Shown piece by piece: positions 44,591 to 53,812 of a stretch of 64,000 nt of DNA (its first letter is position 1; each line of letters opens with the position of its first letter). The stretch spans positions 43,437-107,436 of the forward strand of contig NZ_JASKMS010000029.1 in assembly GCF_030124145.1 (NCBI RefSeq), given 5' to 3'. A program made the position numbers and the translations under genes. The notes beneath the pieces were generated by a model that was not told the origin of the DNA, searched no databases, and saw nothing but the letters and a program-made list of their open reading frames with translations. This DNA comes from Streptomyces sp. 378. Lineage in GTDB: Bacteria > Actinomycetota > Actinomycetes > Streptomycetales > Streptomycetaceae.

Positions 44591-44594
44591 CGGA

Positions 44595-45779
44595 CTACTT
44601 CCAGCGCCGCGGGTAACCGGGCAGGTCGGTGCAGCCGCACATCGCGTAGTGCAGCGGCGGCATGGCGGGGTCGACGTACTCGTCCAGGTTGTCCTGGGTG
44701 ATGGTCGGCTGTGGCAGCTTCCACGGGTTCGGCACCTGCTCGCCGTCGAGGATCTTCAGTGCGGCGATGATCGGGGTGCGCCACTGGTAGGTCGGGTAGG
44801 TCGGGGCGATCGCCGTGAGCTTCTTGTCCTTCCACAGCTTCAGGAAGTCGAGCTGGTCCTCGCCGTTGATCGGCGGCACCGGCTTGCCGGCGTCCTCGAA
44901 CGCCTCGACCGCCGCGCCCGCGACCGCCCCGGCGTCCATCCAGACGCCGTCGATCGTGCCGTACCGCTGGATGTAGTCGTTGACGATCTTCTTCGTCCTG
45001 GCCGGGTCGCCGTCGGTGAACTCGACGCCGACGACGTCGACGCCCGCCTTGTCGAAGGCGACCTTCGCCGCGGACCAACGGGTCTCCAGCACGTCGACGC
45101 CGGGCAGGATGCGCAGCGCGAGCACCTTGCCACCGCGCTTCATCTCCTGGGTGACGAACTCCGCCGCGACGTGGCCGAATCCGTAGCCGCCGATCGGGTT
45201 GATGAACGTCACCGGGCAGGTCGTGTCGACGCCGCGGTCGAAGACGATGACCGGCAGGCCCTTCTTGCAGGCGGCCTCCACGGCCGGGGTGAGCGTCGCG
45301 GTGGTGTTCGGCGAGACGATGAGCGCGTGGCAGCCCTTGCCGAGCAGGTCGTTGATGTCGGCGATCTGTTTCTGGTCCTTGCCTTCGGCATCGACGTGGA
45401 CGAACTCGGAGATCCGGCCGCGGTGTGTGTCGACCTCGGCCTGCATGGTCTTGAAACCGACCTGGCGCCAGGGGTTGTTCAGCCCCGCGTTGGAGAAGCA
45501 GATCTTGTACGGTCCGGGCTTCGTGAACTTCTTGGTCTCCACCATCGCCGGGTTGAGCGCCTGCTCCCAGGGCTTGGCGGCCGGCCCGGTGGGCGCGGCG
45601 TCCAGGAGCGCGAGCTGCTTGTCGTAGTCGGCCCGCACGAAGAACTTCGACTGCTCCCCGGTGCCCGACCCGGTGCCCGCGGAGGGCGAACCCGATGCGC
45701 CGGTGGTGGGCTCGTCGGTGGCGCAGCCGGCCAGCACCAGTAAGGTGCTCACGGCCAGCACCGTCATGGAATGCCGCAC
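44595..45779 (-). CDS. RbsB-type sugar-binding lipoprotein
   Basis: A 394-residue Peripla_BP_4 protein starting at GTG 45779 with AAGGGG upstream. Lipobox: TLLVLAGC. Typical segments are CFSNAGLNNPWRQVGFKTMQ, ALIVSPNTTATLTPAVEAAC, GLPVIVFDRGVD and WMDAGAVAGAAVEAFEDAG. The fold binds monosaccharides such as ribose, xylose or allulose. It is the fourth gene of the operon ATPase, permease, permease, binding protein, epimerase; a binding protein in that place is less usual than at the front. Confidence 0.92.
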   Translation of the reverse strand: MRHSMTVLAVSTLLVLAGCATDEPTTGASGSPSAGTGSGTGEQSKFFVRADYDKQLALLDAAPTGPAAKPWEQALNPAMVETKKFTKPGPYKICFSNAGLNNPWRQVGFKTMQAEVDTHRGRISEFVHVDAEGKDQKQIADINDLLGKGCHALIVSPNTTATLTPAVEAACKKGLPVIVFDRGVDTTCPVTFINPIGGYGFGHVAAEFVTQEMKRGGKVLALRILPGVDVLETRWSAAKVAFDKAGVDVVGVEFTDGDPARTKKIVNDYIQRYGTIDGVWMDAGAVAGAAVEAFEDAGKPVPPINGEDQLDFLKLWKDKKLTAIAPTYPTYQWRTPIIAALKILDGEQVPNPWKLPQPTITQDNLDEYVDPAMPPLHYAMCGCTDLPGYPRRWK

Positions 45780-45789
45780 TGAATCCCCT

Positions 45790-46761
45790 TTATCTGGACG
45801 GGAAACGGAAGGACGCCGCCGCCACGGCGAACAGAATGATCGCGCCCTGGACGGTCGGTTTGAGGGCGCCGGAGACGCCGTAGAAGTTCATGAGCGTGAA
45901 GAGCGTCTCGAGGGTCAGCGCGCCCAGCATCGCGCCGACGACCGAACCGCGGCCCCCGCCCAGAGCGACACCGCCGAGGACCGCCGCCGTGATCGCGCCG
46001 AACTCGAGGCCGGCACCGGCCTGGAACGACACTCCGCTGTACCCGCCGATCAGGACCGCCGCGAGCGTGGCGGCGAGTCCGCTGAGGACGAACGCCATGG
46101 TCTTGGCGCGCCACACGCGCACGCCGCTCAGCTCGGCGGTCCGCGGGTTGCCGCCGACGGCGACCAGGGTGCGGCCGAAGTCCGAACGCGTCAGCACCAG
46201 CGCCAGAGCGGCCGCTGCCAGCAGGACGACCAGGGCGTACGGTATCCGGCCCAGCGCGGGCACGTCCTCGAACGCCGACCGGCCGAGCCGGCGGAACTCC
46301 TCGGAGAGGCCGCCCTTCGGGGCACCGTCGGACCACAGGTACACGGCACCGACGAGGATCAGGAACATCCCGAGGGTCGTGATGAACGACGGCACCCGCA
46401 ACCGCGTGGTGACGAGGCCGTTGACGAGGCCGACGGCGATGCCGAACGCGAGCAGGAGCACGACGACAGGCCAGCCGGCCGACGGATCGCCGTCGATCAG
46501 CCGGGCGGCGATGACCACCTGCGCGGTGACCAGAGAGCCGACGGACAGGTCCAACTCGCCGGAGACGATCACGAAGTACTGGCCGGCGGCGAGCAGGACG
46601 ACCGGCGCGGAGCGGCCGAGGAACGACATCAGCGACGGCGGCGAGAGGAAGTCCGGTTGCCGGGCGGTCAGCAGAACCAGCAACACCGCCAGGATCACGA
46701 TGATCGGGGCGAGACTGCCGGAGCGGAACTCAAGGAGCCGCAGTGGGCGCGCGATCCGCAT
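45790..46761 (-). CDS. RbsC-type sugar ABC permease (2)
   Basis: A 323-residue BPD_transp_2 permease with AAAGG before ATG 46761. Characteristic motifs: IVSGELDLSVGSLVTAQVVI, LVNGLVTTRLRVPSFITTLG, ALVLTRSDFGRTLVAVGGNP and GAITAAVLGGVALGGGRGSV. It is 1 bp downstream of a second, different RbsC-like permease, so the channel is probably a heterodimer. Confidence 0.93.
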   Translation of the reverse strand: MRIARPLRLLEFRSGSLAPIIVILAVLLVLLTARQPDFLSPPSLMSFLGRSAPVVLLAAGQYFVIVSGELDLSVGSLVTAQVVIAARLIDGDPSAGWPVVVLLLAFGIAVGLVNGLVTTRLRVPSFITTLGMFLILVGAVYLWSDGAPKGGLSEEFRRLGRSAFEDVPALGRIPYALVVLLAAAALALVLTRSDFGRTLVAVGGNPRTAELSGVRVWRAKTMAFVLSGLAATLAAVLIGGYSGVSFQAGAGLEFGAITAAVLGGVALGGGRGSVVGAMLGALTLETLFTLMNFYGVSGALKPTVQGAIILFAVAAASFRFPSR

Positions 46762-46762
46762 G

Positions 46763-47734
46763 CTATGTCGCCTTTCGCATCGCCCGGCGGGCGTAGACGG
46801 CGACCGCCGCGATGATGATCACGCCACGGATCACCTGCTTGAAGAACACGTCGACCTCGAGCTGGTTGAAGATGGCGTCGATGCTCGCGAGCAGCAGCAC
46901 GCCGCCGACCGTGCCGGCAACGCCGCCGCGCCCGCCGGCCAGGGCGGTGCCGCCGAGCACCACCGCGGCGATCGACTCCAGGTCGTACAGTCCCTCGGTG
47001 CCCACCCTTGGTGCGCCGGCGCCGAGCCGGCTGGCGAGGTAGACCCCGGCGAGGCCGGCGCAGAGGGCGCACAGCACATGGGCGGTGACGAGGACCCGGC
47101 TGCCCCGCACGCCGGAGAGCCGGGCGACCTCCGGGTCACCGCCCACGGCGATCAGGTGGTGGCCGAAGCGGGTGCGCGCCAGCACGAACCAGGCCGCGGC
47201 GGCGACGACGAGCAGCAGCAGGAACGACAGCGGCACCGGGCCGATGCGCTGGTACCCCAGGCCCTGCACCAGGGCGGGTGCGGTCTTGCCGGCCGGGCCG
47301 TCGTATCCGTTGTCGAGGTATCCCTTCAGCAGCAGTCCGACGCCGACGGTCGCGATGAAGGGGTTGATCCGCGCTGTGGTGACGAGCAGGCCGTTGACGA
47401 GGCCGATCGTGGCGCTGACGGCGAGCGTCAGGCCGATCGCCGGCAGCAGCGCACCGTCGTCACCGGCCATGGTCTCGGCGGCGACGAGGGTGCTCAGGCT
47501 GACCACGTACGCCACGGACAGGTCCAGCGAGCCCCCGACGACGACCAGCGTCTGGCCGACCGCGACGAGGCCCAGACCGGCGGCGACGTGCAGCAGGCTC
47601 ACCGTCGTCGGCAGGCTGAACAGCCGACCGCCATCGACCGTGACGATGAGCCAACCGATCGTCAGAGTGAGGACCAGGGCGACGAACACGCCGGGCGGGG
47701 TCCGCCGGGCCGACAGGGACAGCGCGCCGCTCAT
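46763..47734 (-). CDS. RbsC-type sugar ABC permease (1)
   Basis: A 323-residue permease. ATG 47734 overlaps the ATPase stop (ATGA); the frame stays open further upstream inside the ATPase gene but is not used. Motifs: VVGGSLDLSVAYVVSLSTLV, GLVNGLLVTTARINPFIATV, WFVLARTRFGHHLIAVGGDP and ESIAAVVLGGTALAGGRGGV. Partner of the adjacent permease. Confidence 0.93.
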   Translation of the reverse strand: MSGALSLSARRTPPGVFVALVLTLTIGWLIVTVDGGRLFSLPTTVSLLHVAAGLGLVAVGQTLVVVGGSLDLSVAYVVSLSTLVAAETMAGDDGALLPAIGLTLAVSATIGLVNGLLVTTARINPFIATVGVGLLLKGYLDNGYDGPAGKTAPALVQGLGYQRIGPVPLSFLLLLVVAAAAWFVLARTRFGHHLIAVGGDPEVARLSGVRGSRVLVTAHVLCALCAGLAGVYLASRLGAGAPRVGTEGLYDLESIAAVVLGGTALAGGRGGVAGTVGGVLLLASIDAIFNQLEVDVFFKQVIRGVIIIAAVAVYARRAMRKAT

Positions 47735-49242
47735 CCGGCCGCCTCCGGCACGGTGCCGACCGCCAGGGCGACGACCTCCTCCTCTGTCGCGCCGGCGGGT
47801 AGCTCGCCGGCGATCCGGCCGTCGCGCATGACGATGATCCGGTCGCTCATGCCGAGCAGCTCGGGCAGCTCGGACGAGACCATCAGCACGGCGGCGCCGT
47901 CGCGGGCCAGCCGGCGGACGAGATCGTGGATCGCCGACTTGGCGCCCACGTCGATGCCCCGGGTCGGCTCGTCGAAGAGCAGGATCCTCGGGGCGAGCGC
48001 GAGCCACCTGGCCAACACGACCTTCTGCTGGTTGCCCCCGGACAGGAAACGGATCTCCTGGTCCTCCCCCGCGGCGTGAAGCTCAACGGCCGCGAGCAGC
48101 TCCCGGACCCGCGCGGTCCGGGCACCGCGGCCGAGCCGGCCCGGGCGGACGGCGCGGCCGGCCAGCAGCGCGTTGTCGAGCACCGACTGCCCGGCGACGA
48201 TCCCCTCGCCCTTGCGGTCCTCGGAGACGTAGGCGATACCGGCCCGCATCGCGGCGCGGGGCGAGCGCAGCCGGACCGGCGCTCCGTCGACGGTCACCTC
48301 GCCGGTACTGAACGGTGCGGCGCCGAACACTGCGCGGGCCAACGCCGACCGGCCGGAGCCCTGCAGGCCGCCGACACCGAGCACCTCGCCGGCGCGCAGC
48401 CGCAGGTCGATGCCGCGCAGCTTCCGGTTGCCTCCGCCCCGGACCGTCAGCCGCACCGGGCCCAGCTCCTGCGGCTTCGCCGGGTCGGGGTAGTAGCTCG
48501 ACAGCTCGCGGCCGACCATGTGGCGCACCAGCTGATCGGCGCTGGTGTCCGCGGTGTCCAAGGTGGCCACCGCCCGGCCGTCCTTGAGCACGGTGATCCG
48601 GCTGGACAGGTCGAAGACCTCCTTGAGGCGGTGCGACACGTACAGCACGCCTATCCCCTGCTCCTGCAGCCGCCGTACGAGCGCGTAGAGCTGGTCGACT
48701 TCGTGGTCGGCGAGAGCCGCGGTGGGCTCGTCCATGATGAGCAGCCGCGCGTCGAGGGAGAGCGCCTTGACGATCTCGACCACCTGTTGTTGCGCCACGC
48801 CGAGTCGTCCCACGCGCGTGTCGGGCGGTAACGAGCCCTCCCCGATCGAGGCGAGGAGCCCCGCGGTGTGGCTGAGCATCGCCCTACGGTCGACGAGCCC
48901 GCGGCGCAGGGGCTCGCGGCCCAGACAGACGTTCTCCGCGACGGTGCGCTCGGGCAGCAGGGTCAGCTCCTGGTAGACGATGCCGACACCGGCCTGTCGG
49001 GCCTCACGCGGGCTGCGGAACGTCCGCGGGGCGCCGGCGAACTCAACCGTTCCCTCGTCGGGCTGGTGGACGCCGGACACCACCTTCATGAGCGTGGACT
49101 TGCCGGCGCCGTTCTCGCCGACGACCGCGTGCACCTCGCCCGGCCGGACCTGGAGGTCGACGCCATCGAGCACCCGCACGCCGAGGAACGACTTGCCGAT
49201 GCCTCGCAGAGCGAGCAGCGGCGACGGCAGCAGGCCAGACAT
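47731..49242 (-). CDS. RbsA-type tandem ATPase of sugar ABC importer
   Basis: A 503-residue protein with two nucleotide-binding domains. ATG 49242 (AGAGGG 9 nt upstream) is preferred over GTG 49263. First domain: Walker A GENGAGKSTLMKV, the signature region VGRLGVAQQQVVEIVKALS, and Walker B LLIMDEPTAALA. Second domain: degenerate Walker A (GLQGSGRSALARAVFG), signature LSGGNQQKVVLARWLA and Walker B ILLFDEPTRGIDVGAKS, as usual for RbsA/MglA/XylG. It energises the two RbsC-like permeases. First gene of a five-gene leftward operon. Confidence 0.94.
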   Translation of the reverse strand: MSGLLPSPLLALRGIGKSFLGVRVLDGVDLQVRPGEVHAVVGENGAGKSTLMKVVSGVHQPDEGTVEFAGAPRTFRSPREARQAGVGIVYQELTLLPERTVAENVCLGREPLRRGLVDRRAMLSHTAGLLASIGEGSLPPDTRVGRLGVAQQQVVEIVKALSLDARLLIMDEPTAALADHEVDQLYALVRRLQEQGIGVLYVSHRLKEVFDLSSRITVLKDGRAVATLDTADTSADQLVRHMVGRELSSYYPDPAKPQELGPVRLTVRGGGNRKLRGIDLRLRAGEVLGVGGLQGSGRSALARAVFGAAPFSTGEVTVDGAPVRLRSPRAAMRAGIAYVSEDRKGEGIVAGQSVLDNALLAGRAVRPGRLGRGARTARVRELLAAVELHAAGEDQEIRFLSGGNQQKVVLARWLALAPRILLFDEPTRGIDVGAKSAIHDLVRRLARDGAAVLMVSSELPELLGMSDRIIVMRDGRIAGELPAGATEEEVVALAVGTVPEAAG

Positions 49243-49370
49243 CGTGGGACCCTCTACATTCACGTCGTCAGCAGGACTGAGTCACCGATAGCCGAATCGT
49301 TCAGGTACGGCCGGCATGGAATGACGGCTCCCGCCCGCGAGCTATCGTCGAATAGCCGCGAACTTTCGCC

Positions 49371-49394
49371 GGCCGCGATGGCGACATCGCGGCC
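49371..49394. promoter_or_regulatory. Perfect 10-bp hairpin upstream of RbsA operon
   Basis: GGCCGCGATG (49371-49380), loop GCGA, CATCGCGGCC (49385-49394). It lies about 130 nt before the RbsA start, either in the leader as an mRNA structure or as a dimeric operator. Confidence 0.5.
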
Positions 49395-49440
49395 CCGAGG
49401 TTAAATGCCTTGATGAGTGTCTGGCAATACCACCGGAGAT

Positions 49441-49613
49441 CACAGTCGACAGCGATTGATACGCCAAAATCTGTTATCGAATCGACTCGTCCACAGTCGC
49501 CCGACAATCCACGACGACTGCTGCGCAAAATGTGTTATGGAATCGGCCCGACGACAGTCGCGCGCCGAACCACGACGATTGATGCGCAAAAAGTGTTATG
49601 GAATCGGCCCCAC
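49441..49613. repeat. Three tandem ~61-bp repeats between divergent genes
   Basis: Copies at 49441-49491 (51 bp, one 10-bp deletion), 49492-49552 and 49553-49613 (61 bp each, 52 of 61 identical). The best conserved core is TGCGCAAAA then GTGTTATGGAATCG. A partial fourth copy may begin near 49625. They sit between the RbsA operon (leftward) and the ThuA-PQQ gene (rightward) and are AT-richer than their surroundings, so a repeated regulator-binding site is plausible. The rest of 49264-49859 has no supported gene. Confidence 0.75.
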
Positions 49614-49859
49614 CCGAGCCATATTGACTGTTGCGATACGCCGCTGCATGCTGGCCGGCAGACCACGGGAGACGGTCGCATCTGGTGTGACGCCCCCTCT
49701 CTCTTCCGTAGGGACTTGACTGCCCGTCACGGCGGACGGGATGACGAGCTGACGGCACACGCGTGCCTACGACGCGCTCAGGCACTCCGGCGCATCGGAG
49801 GTGCGGCCGACGCGTGCCCGTGGTCATGCCATCGTTGCTCCGCCGAAATAGGAGACGGC

Positions 49860-52800
49860 ATGCGTCGCATCATATTAATTTTCGGGGCGATCGCGAGCGT
49901 GCTCCTGTCGCTCGTCGTAGCCCAACCGGCGTCAGCGGCGCCGGCCTTCCGAGCCCTGGTCTTCACGAAGACGGCCGGCTACCGGCACGATTCGATCCCT
50001 GCCGGCCTCACGATGTTCCGGGAGCAGGCTGCGGCCAACAACTTCGAGTTGGTCCATAGCGAGGACTCAAGCGTTTTCACCCCGGCAAACCTCGCCACCT
50101 TCGACGTGGTCATCATGTTCCAGACCTCGGGAATGGTGTGGACCACGGCGGCCCAACGTCAGGCGATGGAGAGCTACCTCGCCAGCGGCAAGGGCATCGT
50201 CGCGATCCACAACGCCACAGACATGGGCATCGAGAACGAGTACCCGTGGTGGGACCAGACCATCAACGGCGGCGCGCACATGCCGGAGCACTCCCCCGGC
50301 GTGCTGCCCGGCACCGCCGTCGTCGCGGACAAGAAGCACCCGTCGACGGCCGGCCTGCCGGACCGTTGGAACCGCAGCGAGGAGTGGTACAACTTCGACC
50401 GCAACCCCCGCGGCGACGTCCATGTCCTGGTCACCGCGGACGAGCGCACGTACAACCCTGGCTCCCGCGCCATGGGGCCGGACCACCCCATCTCCTGGTG
50501 CCGCGACACCGGCGGCGGCCGGGTGTGGGCCACCGCCATGGGGCACACCAGCGCGGCCTACAGCGAGACCCATTTCCGCAACCACGTCCTCGGTGGCGTC
50601 AAGTGGGCGGCCGGCAAGGAGCCCGGCGACTGCGGCGGCACCGTGTGGAGCAACTTCGAGAAGCGCACCCTCGACGACAACACCGCAGACCCGATGGCCC
50701 TCGCGGTCGCCCCGGACGGGCGGGTGCTCTACGTCCAGCGGGCCGGGCAGCTGAAGATCTTCAAACCGACCACAAACAGGACCGTGACAGCCGGCACGCT
50801 CAGCGTCTACACCGGCGGCGAGGACGGCCTCACCGGACTGGCGCTCGACCCCGACTTCGCCGACAACGGCTACGTGTACCTGTATCACTCCCCGGCCGGA
50901 GTCCCGAACGACATCAACCGGGTCTCCCGGTTCACGCTCACCGGCGACACCCTGAACATGTCGAGCCAGGTGACGATCATCGACATCCCCGCGACCCGGG
51001 ACCGCACGTTCGCCGAGCCCGGGCACACGGGCGGGTACATCGAGTTCGGCCCCGACGGGAACCTCTACATCGGCACCGGGGACGACGTCCCACCGAACCT
51101 CGACTCCAACTGGCAGGGCTACGCCCCGCTGGACTGGCGGCCGGGCAAGGCCAACCTCGACGCCGCCCGCACCTCCGGCAACACCAACGACCTGCGTGGC
51201 AAGCTCCTGCGCATCCGGCCGTCGGCCGACGGCGGCTACACCATCCCGGCCGGCAACCTCTACCCGCAAGGCACAGCCAAGACCCGGCCGGAGGTCTACG
51301 CGATGGGCTTCCGCAACCCGTTCCGCTTCTCGATCGACCCGAAGAACGGGTGGGTCTACCTCGCCGACTACGGCCCGGACCGGGGCGCCCCCACGACGAA
51401 CCGCGGCCCCGAAGGGCTCGTCGAGCTCAACGTCATCAAGGCCCCGGGCAACTACGGCTGGCCGTTCTGCCACGGCGACAACCAGGCCTACGCGCCCTAC
51501 AACCCGGACACCCGCGTCGTCGGCGCCAAGTTCAACTGCAACGCGCCGGTCAACAACTCGCCGAACAACACCGGCCTGACCAGCCTCAAGCCGATCGTCG
51601 CGCCGAACATGTGGTACGGCTACGGCGTCTCGCCGGACTTTCCCGAACTCGGCTCCGGCGCCTCGGCGCCGATGGGCGGACCGGTCTACCGCTACGACGC
51701 CGCAAACCCGTCCGGGACGAAGTTCCCGCCCTACTACGACGGGGTCCACTTCTTCTACGAGTGGTCGCGCCACTCCATCAAGGAGGTCCACTTCGACTCC
51801 GCGACCGCGGTCACCCGGACCAACCCCTTCATGCCCGCCGGCAAGTTCCTCAAGCCGATGGACATGGAGTTCGGGCCGGACGGCTCGCTGTACCTGCTCG
51901 AGTGGGGGACCAACTTCTTCGGTGGCAACAACGACTCGGGGCTTTACCGCATCGACTACAACAAGGGCGGACGGTCGCCGATCGCCAAAGCCACCGGAAC
52001 GCCCACCAGCGGGAACGCGCCGTTGACCGTGCAGTTCAGCAGCGCTGGGTCCACGGACCCGGATCCCGGTAACACGCTCAGCTACCACTGGACATTCGGC
52101 GACGGCACCACGTCCACGGCGGCCAACCCGTCACACACCTACACCGCCAACGGCAACTACACCGCCCAGCTCAAGGTCACCGACAACACCGGCAAGACAG
52201 CCTTCGCCAACGTGCCGATCACCGTGGGCAACACCGCACCGAAGGTCACCATCACGATTCCGCCCGACGGCGGCATGCTGGACTTCGGCGACCGCGTCCC
52301 GTACAAGGTGTCCGTCTCGGACCCCGGCGGCGCGCCCGTCGACTGCACCAAGGTATTCGTCAACCCCGCCCTCGGCCACGACGACCACCAGCACGAGACC
52401 ACGGACTACCCGGGATGCTCGGGCACCATCGACACGACGCTGCTCGGCGGGCACCCTGACGGCGCCAACCTGTACTACGTCCTCAACGCCCGCTACACCG
52501 ACGACGGCGGCCCCGGCGGTGCGGCCCCGCTCACCGGCTACGCTCACGCGATCCTCCAGCCCAAGCACAAGCAGGCCGAGTTCTACACGGACCAGTCGGG
52601 TGTGCGGGTCGTCGAGCAGGCCGGCGCGGAGAGCGGCAAGCGGGTCGGCGACATCTCCGACAACGACTGGATCGCGTTCGACCCGATGAGCCTGTCGGGC
52701 ATCACGAGCGTGAGCTACCGCCTGTCGTCGCCGAGCGGCGGCGGATCGATCGAACTGCGCGCCGACTCCCCGACCGGCACACTCCTGGCCAGGACACCGG

Positions 52801-53411
52801 TGCCCAGCACCGGCGGCTGGAACAACTACCAGTCCACGCCGGCGGTGAACACGGCCGATCTCGCCGGCTCGCACCGGCTCTACCTGGTGTTCAAGGGCAC
52901 CTCGAACAACTGGTTCGACCTCGACTCGCTCACCTTCGGCGGCGACGGGGTCGGCGAACCGGGCAGCGGCAGCGGTGGCGTGGCCGGTCGGACCTGGACG
53001 GTCGCAGCGCAGCACAGCGGCAAACTCATGGACGTCAGCGACGCCTCGACCGCTGACGGCGCCCAGATCGTCCAGTGGCCGGCCACCGGCGGCAACAACC
53101 AGAAATGGCAGGCCGTCGACGCCGGTGGCGGCGCCGTCCACCTGAAGGCGGCGCACAGCGACAAGTGCCTCGCCGTCACCAGCGGGTCCACCGCCCAGGG
53201 CGCGTTCCTGCAGCAGTCCACCTGCAACAACGGCAACCCGCAGAAGTTCCTCGTCACACCGACCACCACGGTGGGCGTGTACACGGTGAAAAGCCTCCCC
53301 AGTGGACTGTGCGTCGACGTCAACGGCGGCTCGACGGCCGACGGCGCACGACTCCTGCAATGGAGCTGCCACAGCGGCACCAACCAGCAGTGGCGGTTCA
53401 CCGCCGTGTAG
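49860..53411 (+). CDS. Secreted ThuA - soluble PQQ sugar dehydrogenase - PKD - CBM6-like - RICIN protein
   Basis: A 1183-residue protein with AGGAGA 7 nt before ATG 49860. Codon 6 is TTA (bldA-dependent). Signal peptide 1-27 (PASAAPAF). ThuA/GATase1-like domain about 28-250 (ALVFTKTAGYRHDSIPAGL; GIVAIHNATDMGIENEYPWW). Glucose/sorbosone dehydrogenase propeller about 270-640 with catalytic His389 (EPGHTGGYIEFGPDG) and the PQQ-contacting Arg-Asn (AMGFRNPFRFSID). PKD about 705-790 (YHWTFGDGTT), an Ig-like stretch, CBM6-like about 905-1027, RICIN about 1044-1183. Likely oxidises a sugar or glycoside at the polymer surface. The role of ThuA here is unproven. Confidence 0.88.
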   Translation: MRRIILIFGAIASVLLSLVVAQPASAAPAFRALVFTKTAGYRHDSIPAGLTMFREQAAANNFELVHSEDSSVFTPANLATFDVVIMFQTSGMVWTTAAQRQAMESYLASGKGIVAIHNATDMGIENEYPWWDQTINGGAHMPEHSPGVLPGTAVVADKKHPSTAGLPDRWNRSEEWYNFDRNPRGDVHVLVTADERTYNPGSRAMGPDHPISWCRDTGGGRVWATAMGHTSAAYSETHFRNHVLGGVKWAAGKEPGDCGGTVWSNFEKRTLDDNTADPMALAVAPDGRVLYVQRAGQLKIFKPTTNRTVTAGTLSVYTGGEDGLTGLALDPDFADNGYVYLYHSPAGVPNDINRVSRFTLTGDTLNMSSQVTIIDIPATRDRTFAEPGHTGGYIEFGPDGNLYIGTGDDVPPNLDSNWQGYAPLDWRPGKANLDAARTSGNTNDLRGKLLRIRPSADGGYTIPAGNLYPQGTAKTRPEVYAMGFRNPFRFSIDPKNGWVYLADYGPDRGAPTTNRGPEGLVELNVIKAPGNYGWPFCHGDNQAYAPYNPDTRVVGAKFNCNAPVNNSPNNTGLTSLKPIVAPNMWYGYGVSPDFPELGSGASAPMGGPVYRYDAANPSGTKFPPYYDGVHFFYEWSRHSIKEVHFDSATAVTRTNPFMPAGKFLKPMDMEFGPDGSLYLLEWGTNFFGGNNDSGLYRIDYNKGGRSPIAKATGTPTSGNAPLTVQFSSAGSTDPDPGNTLSYHWTFGDGTTSTAANPSHTYTANGNYTAQLKVTDNTGKTAFANVPITVGNTAPKVTITIPPDGGMLDFGDRVPYKVSVSDPGGAPVDCTKVFVNPALGHDDHQHETTDYPGCSGTIDTTLLGGHPDGANLYYVLNARYTDDGGPGGAAPLTGYAHAILQPKHKQAEFYTDQSGVRVVEQAGAESGKRVGDISDNDWIAFDPMSLSGITSVSYRLSSPSGGGSIELRADSPTGTLLARTPVPSTGGWNNYQSTPAVNTADLAGSHRLYLVFKGTSNNWFDLDSLTFGGDGVGEPGSGSGGVAGRTWTVAAQHSGKLMDVSDASTADGAQIVQWPATGGNNQKWQAVDAGGGAVHLKAAHSDKCLAVTSGSTAQGAFLQQSTCNNGNPQKFLVTPTTTVGVYTVKSLPSGLCVDVNGGSTADGARLLQWSCHSGTNQQWRFTAV

Positions 53412-53422
53412 CCCGTCCGAAC

Positions 53423-53456
53423 GGGATGCCCGGCGCGGTTGCGCGCCGGGCATCCC
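53423..53456 (+). terminator. Strong terminator after ThuA-PQQ gene
   Basis: Perfect 15-bp arms (GGGATGCCCGGCGCG at 53423-53437 and its complement at 53442-53456) with a GTTG loop, 12 bp after the stop. Confidence 0.85.
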
Positions 53457-53469
53457 TCCCTACGAACCT

Positions 53470-53778
53470 GTGAGGAACCGTCATGGTGTTTCGGATACCT
53501 CGGCCCCCTACCGACGGCTGTCCGCGCTGGGCACCGTCCTGGCGCTTGTCGCCGTCGGCGCCGCCGCGGTGGCGGCACCGATCGAGCCCGGGCAGGGCGC
53601 CCCCCTCGTGGGCGCGCAGTCCGGCCGCTGCCTGACCGTCCCCGGCTCCGGCACCACCAACGGCACCCAGACCCAACTCCGGGACTGCACCGGCGCGGCC
53701 GGCCAGACCTGGACCTACACCGCCGGCAAACAACCGACCGTCCACGGCGGCACCAACCAGCAGTGGCGCCGTCGTTGA
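53470..53778 (+). pseudogene. Truncated secreted RICIN protein remnant
   Basis: A 102-residue frame from GTG 53470 without Shine-Dalgarno. It has a signal-like stretch (ALGTVLALVAVGAAAVAAP), then one RICIN repeat (GAQSGRCLTVPGSGTTNGTQ; CTGAAGQTWTYTAGKQ) nearly identical in DNA to the RICIN part of the beta-helix gene at 41.3-41.7 kb. After TVHG it jumps to GTNQQWRRR, the end of the third repeat. Both ends share CCACGGCG, so about 250-300 bp were lost by microhomology deletion. It lies just behind a terminator and is probably not functional. Confidence 0.65.
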
Positions 53779-53812
53779 GCGGCGGCGCCGTCCTTCTACT
53801 TGCCTGAAAACC

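Noticed and set aside
49441..49613. Possible CRISPR or attachment-site array
   Set aside because: Repeats are 61 bp, directly adjacent and diverged, with no spacers and no integrase gene.
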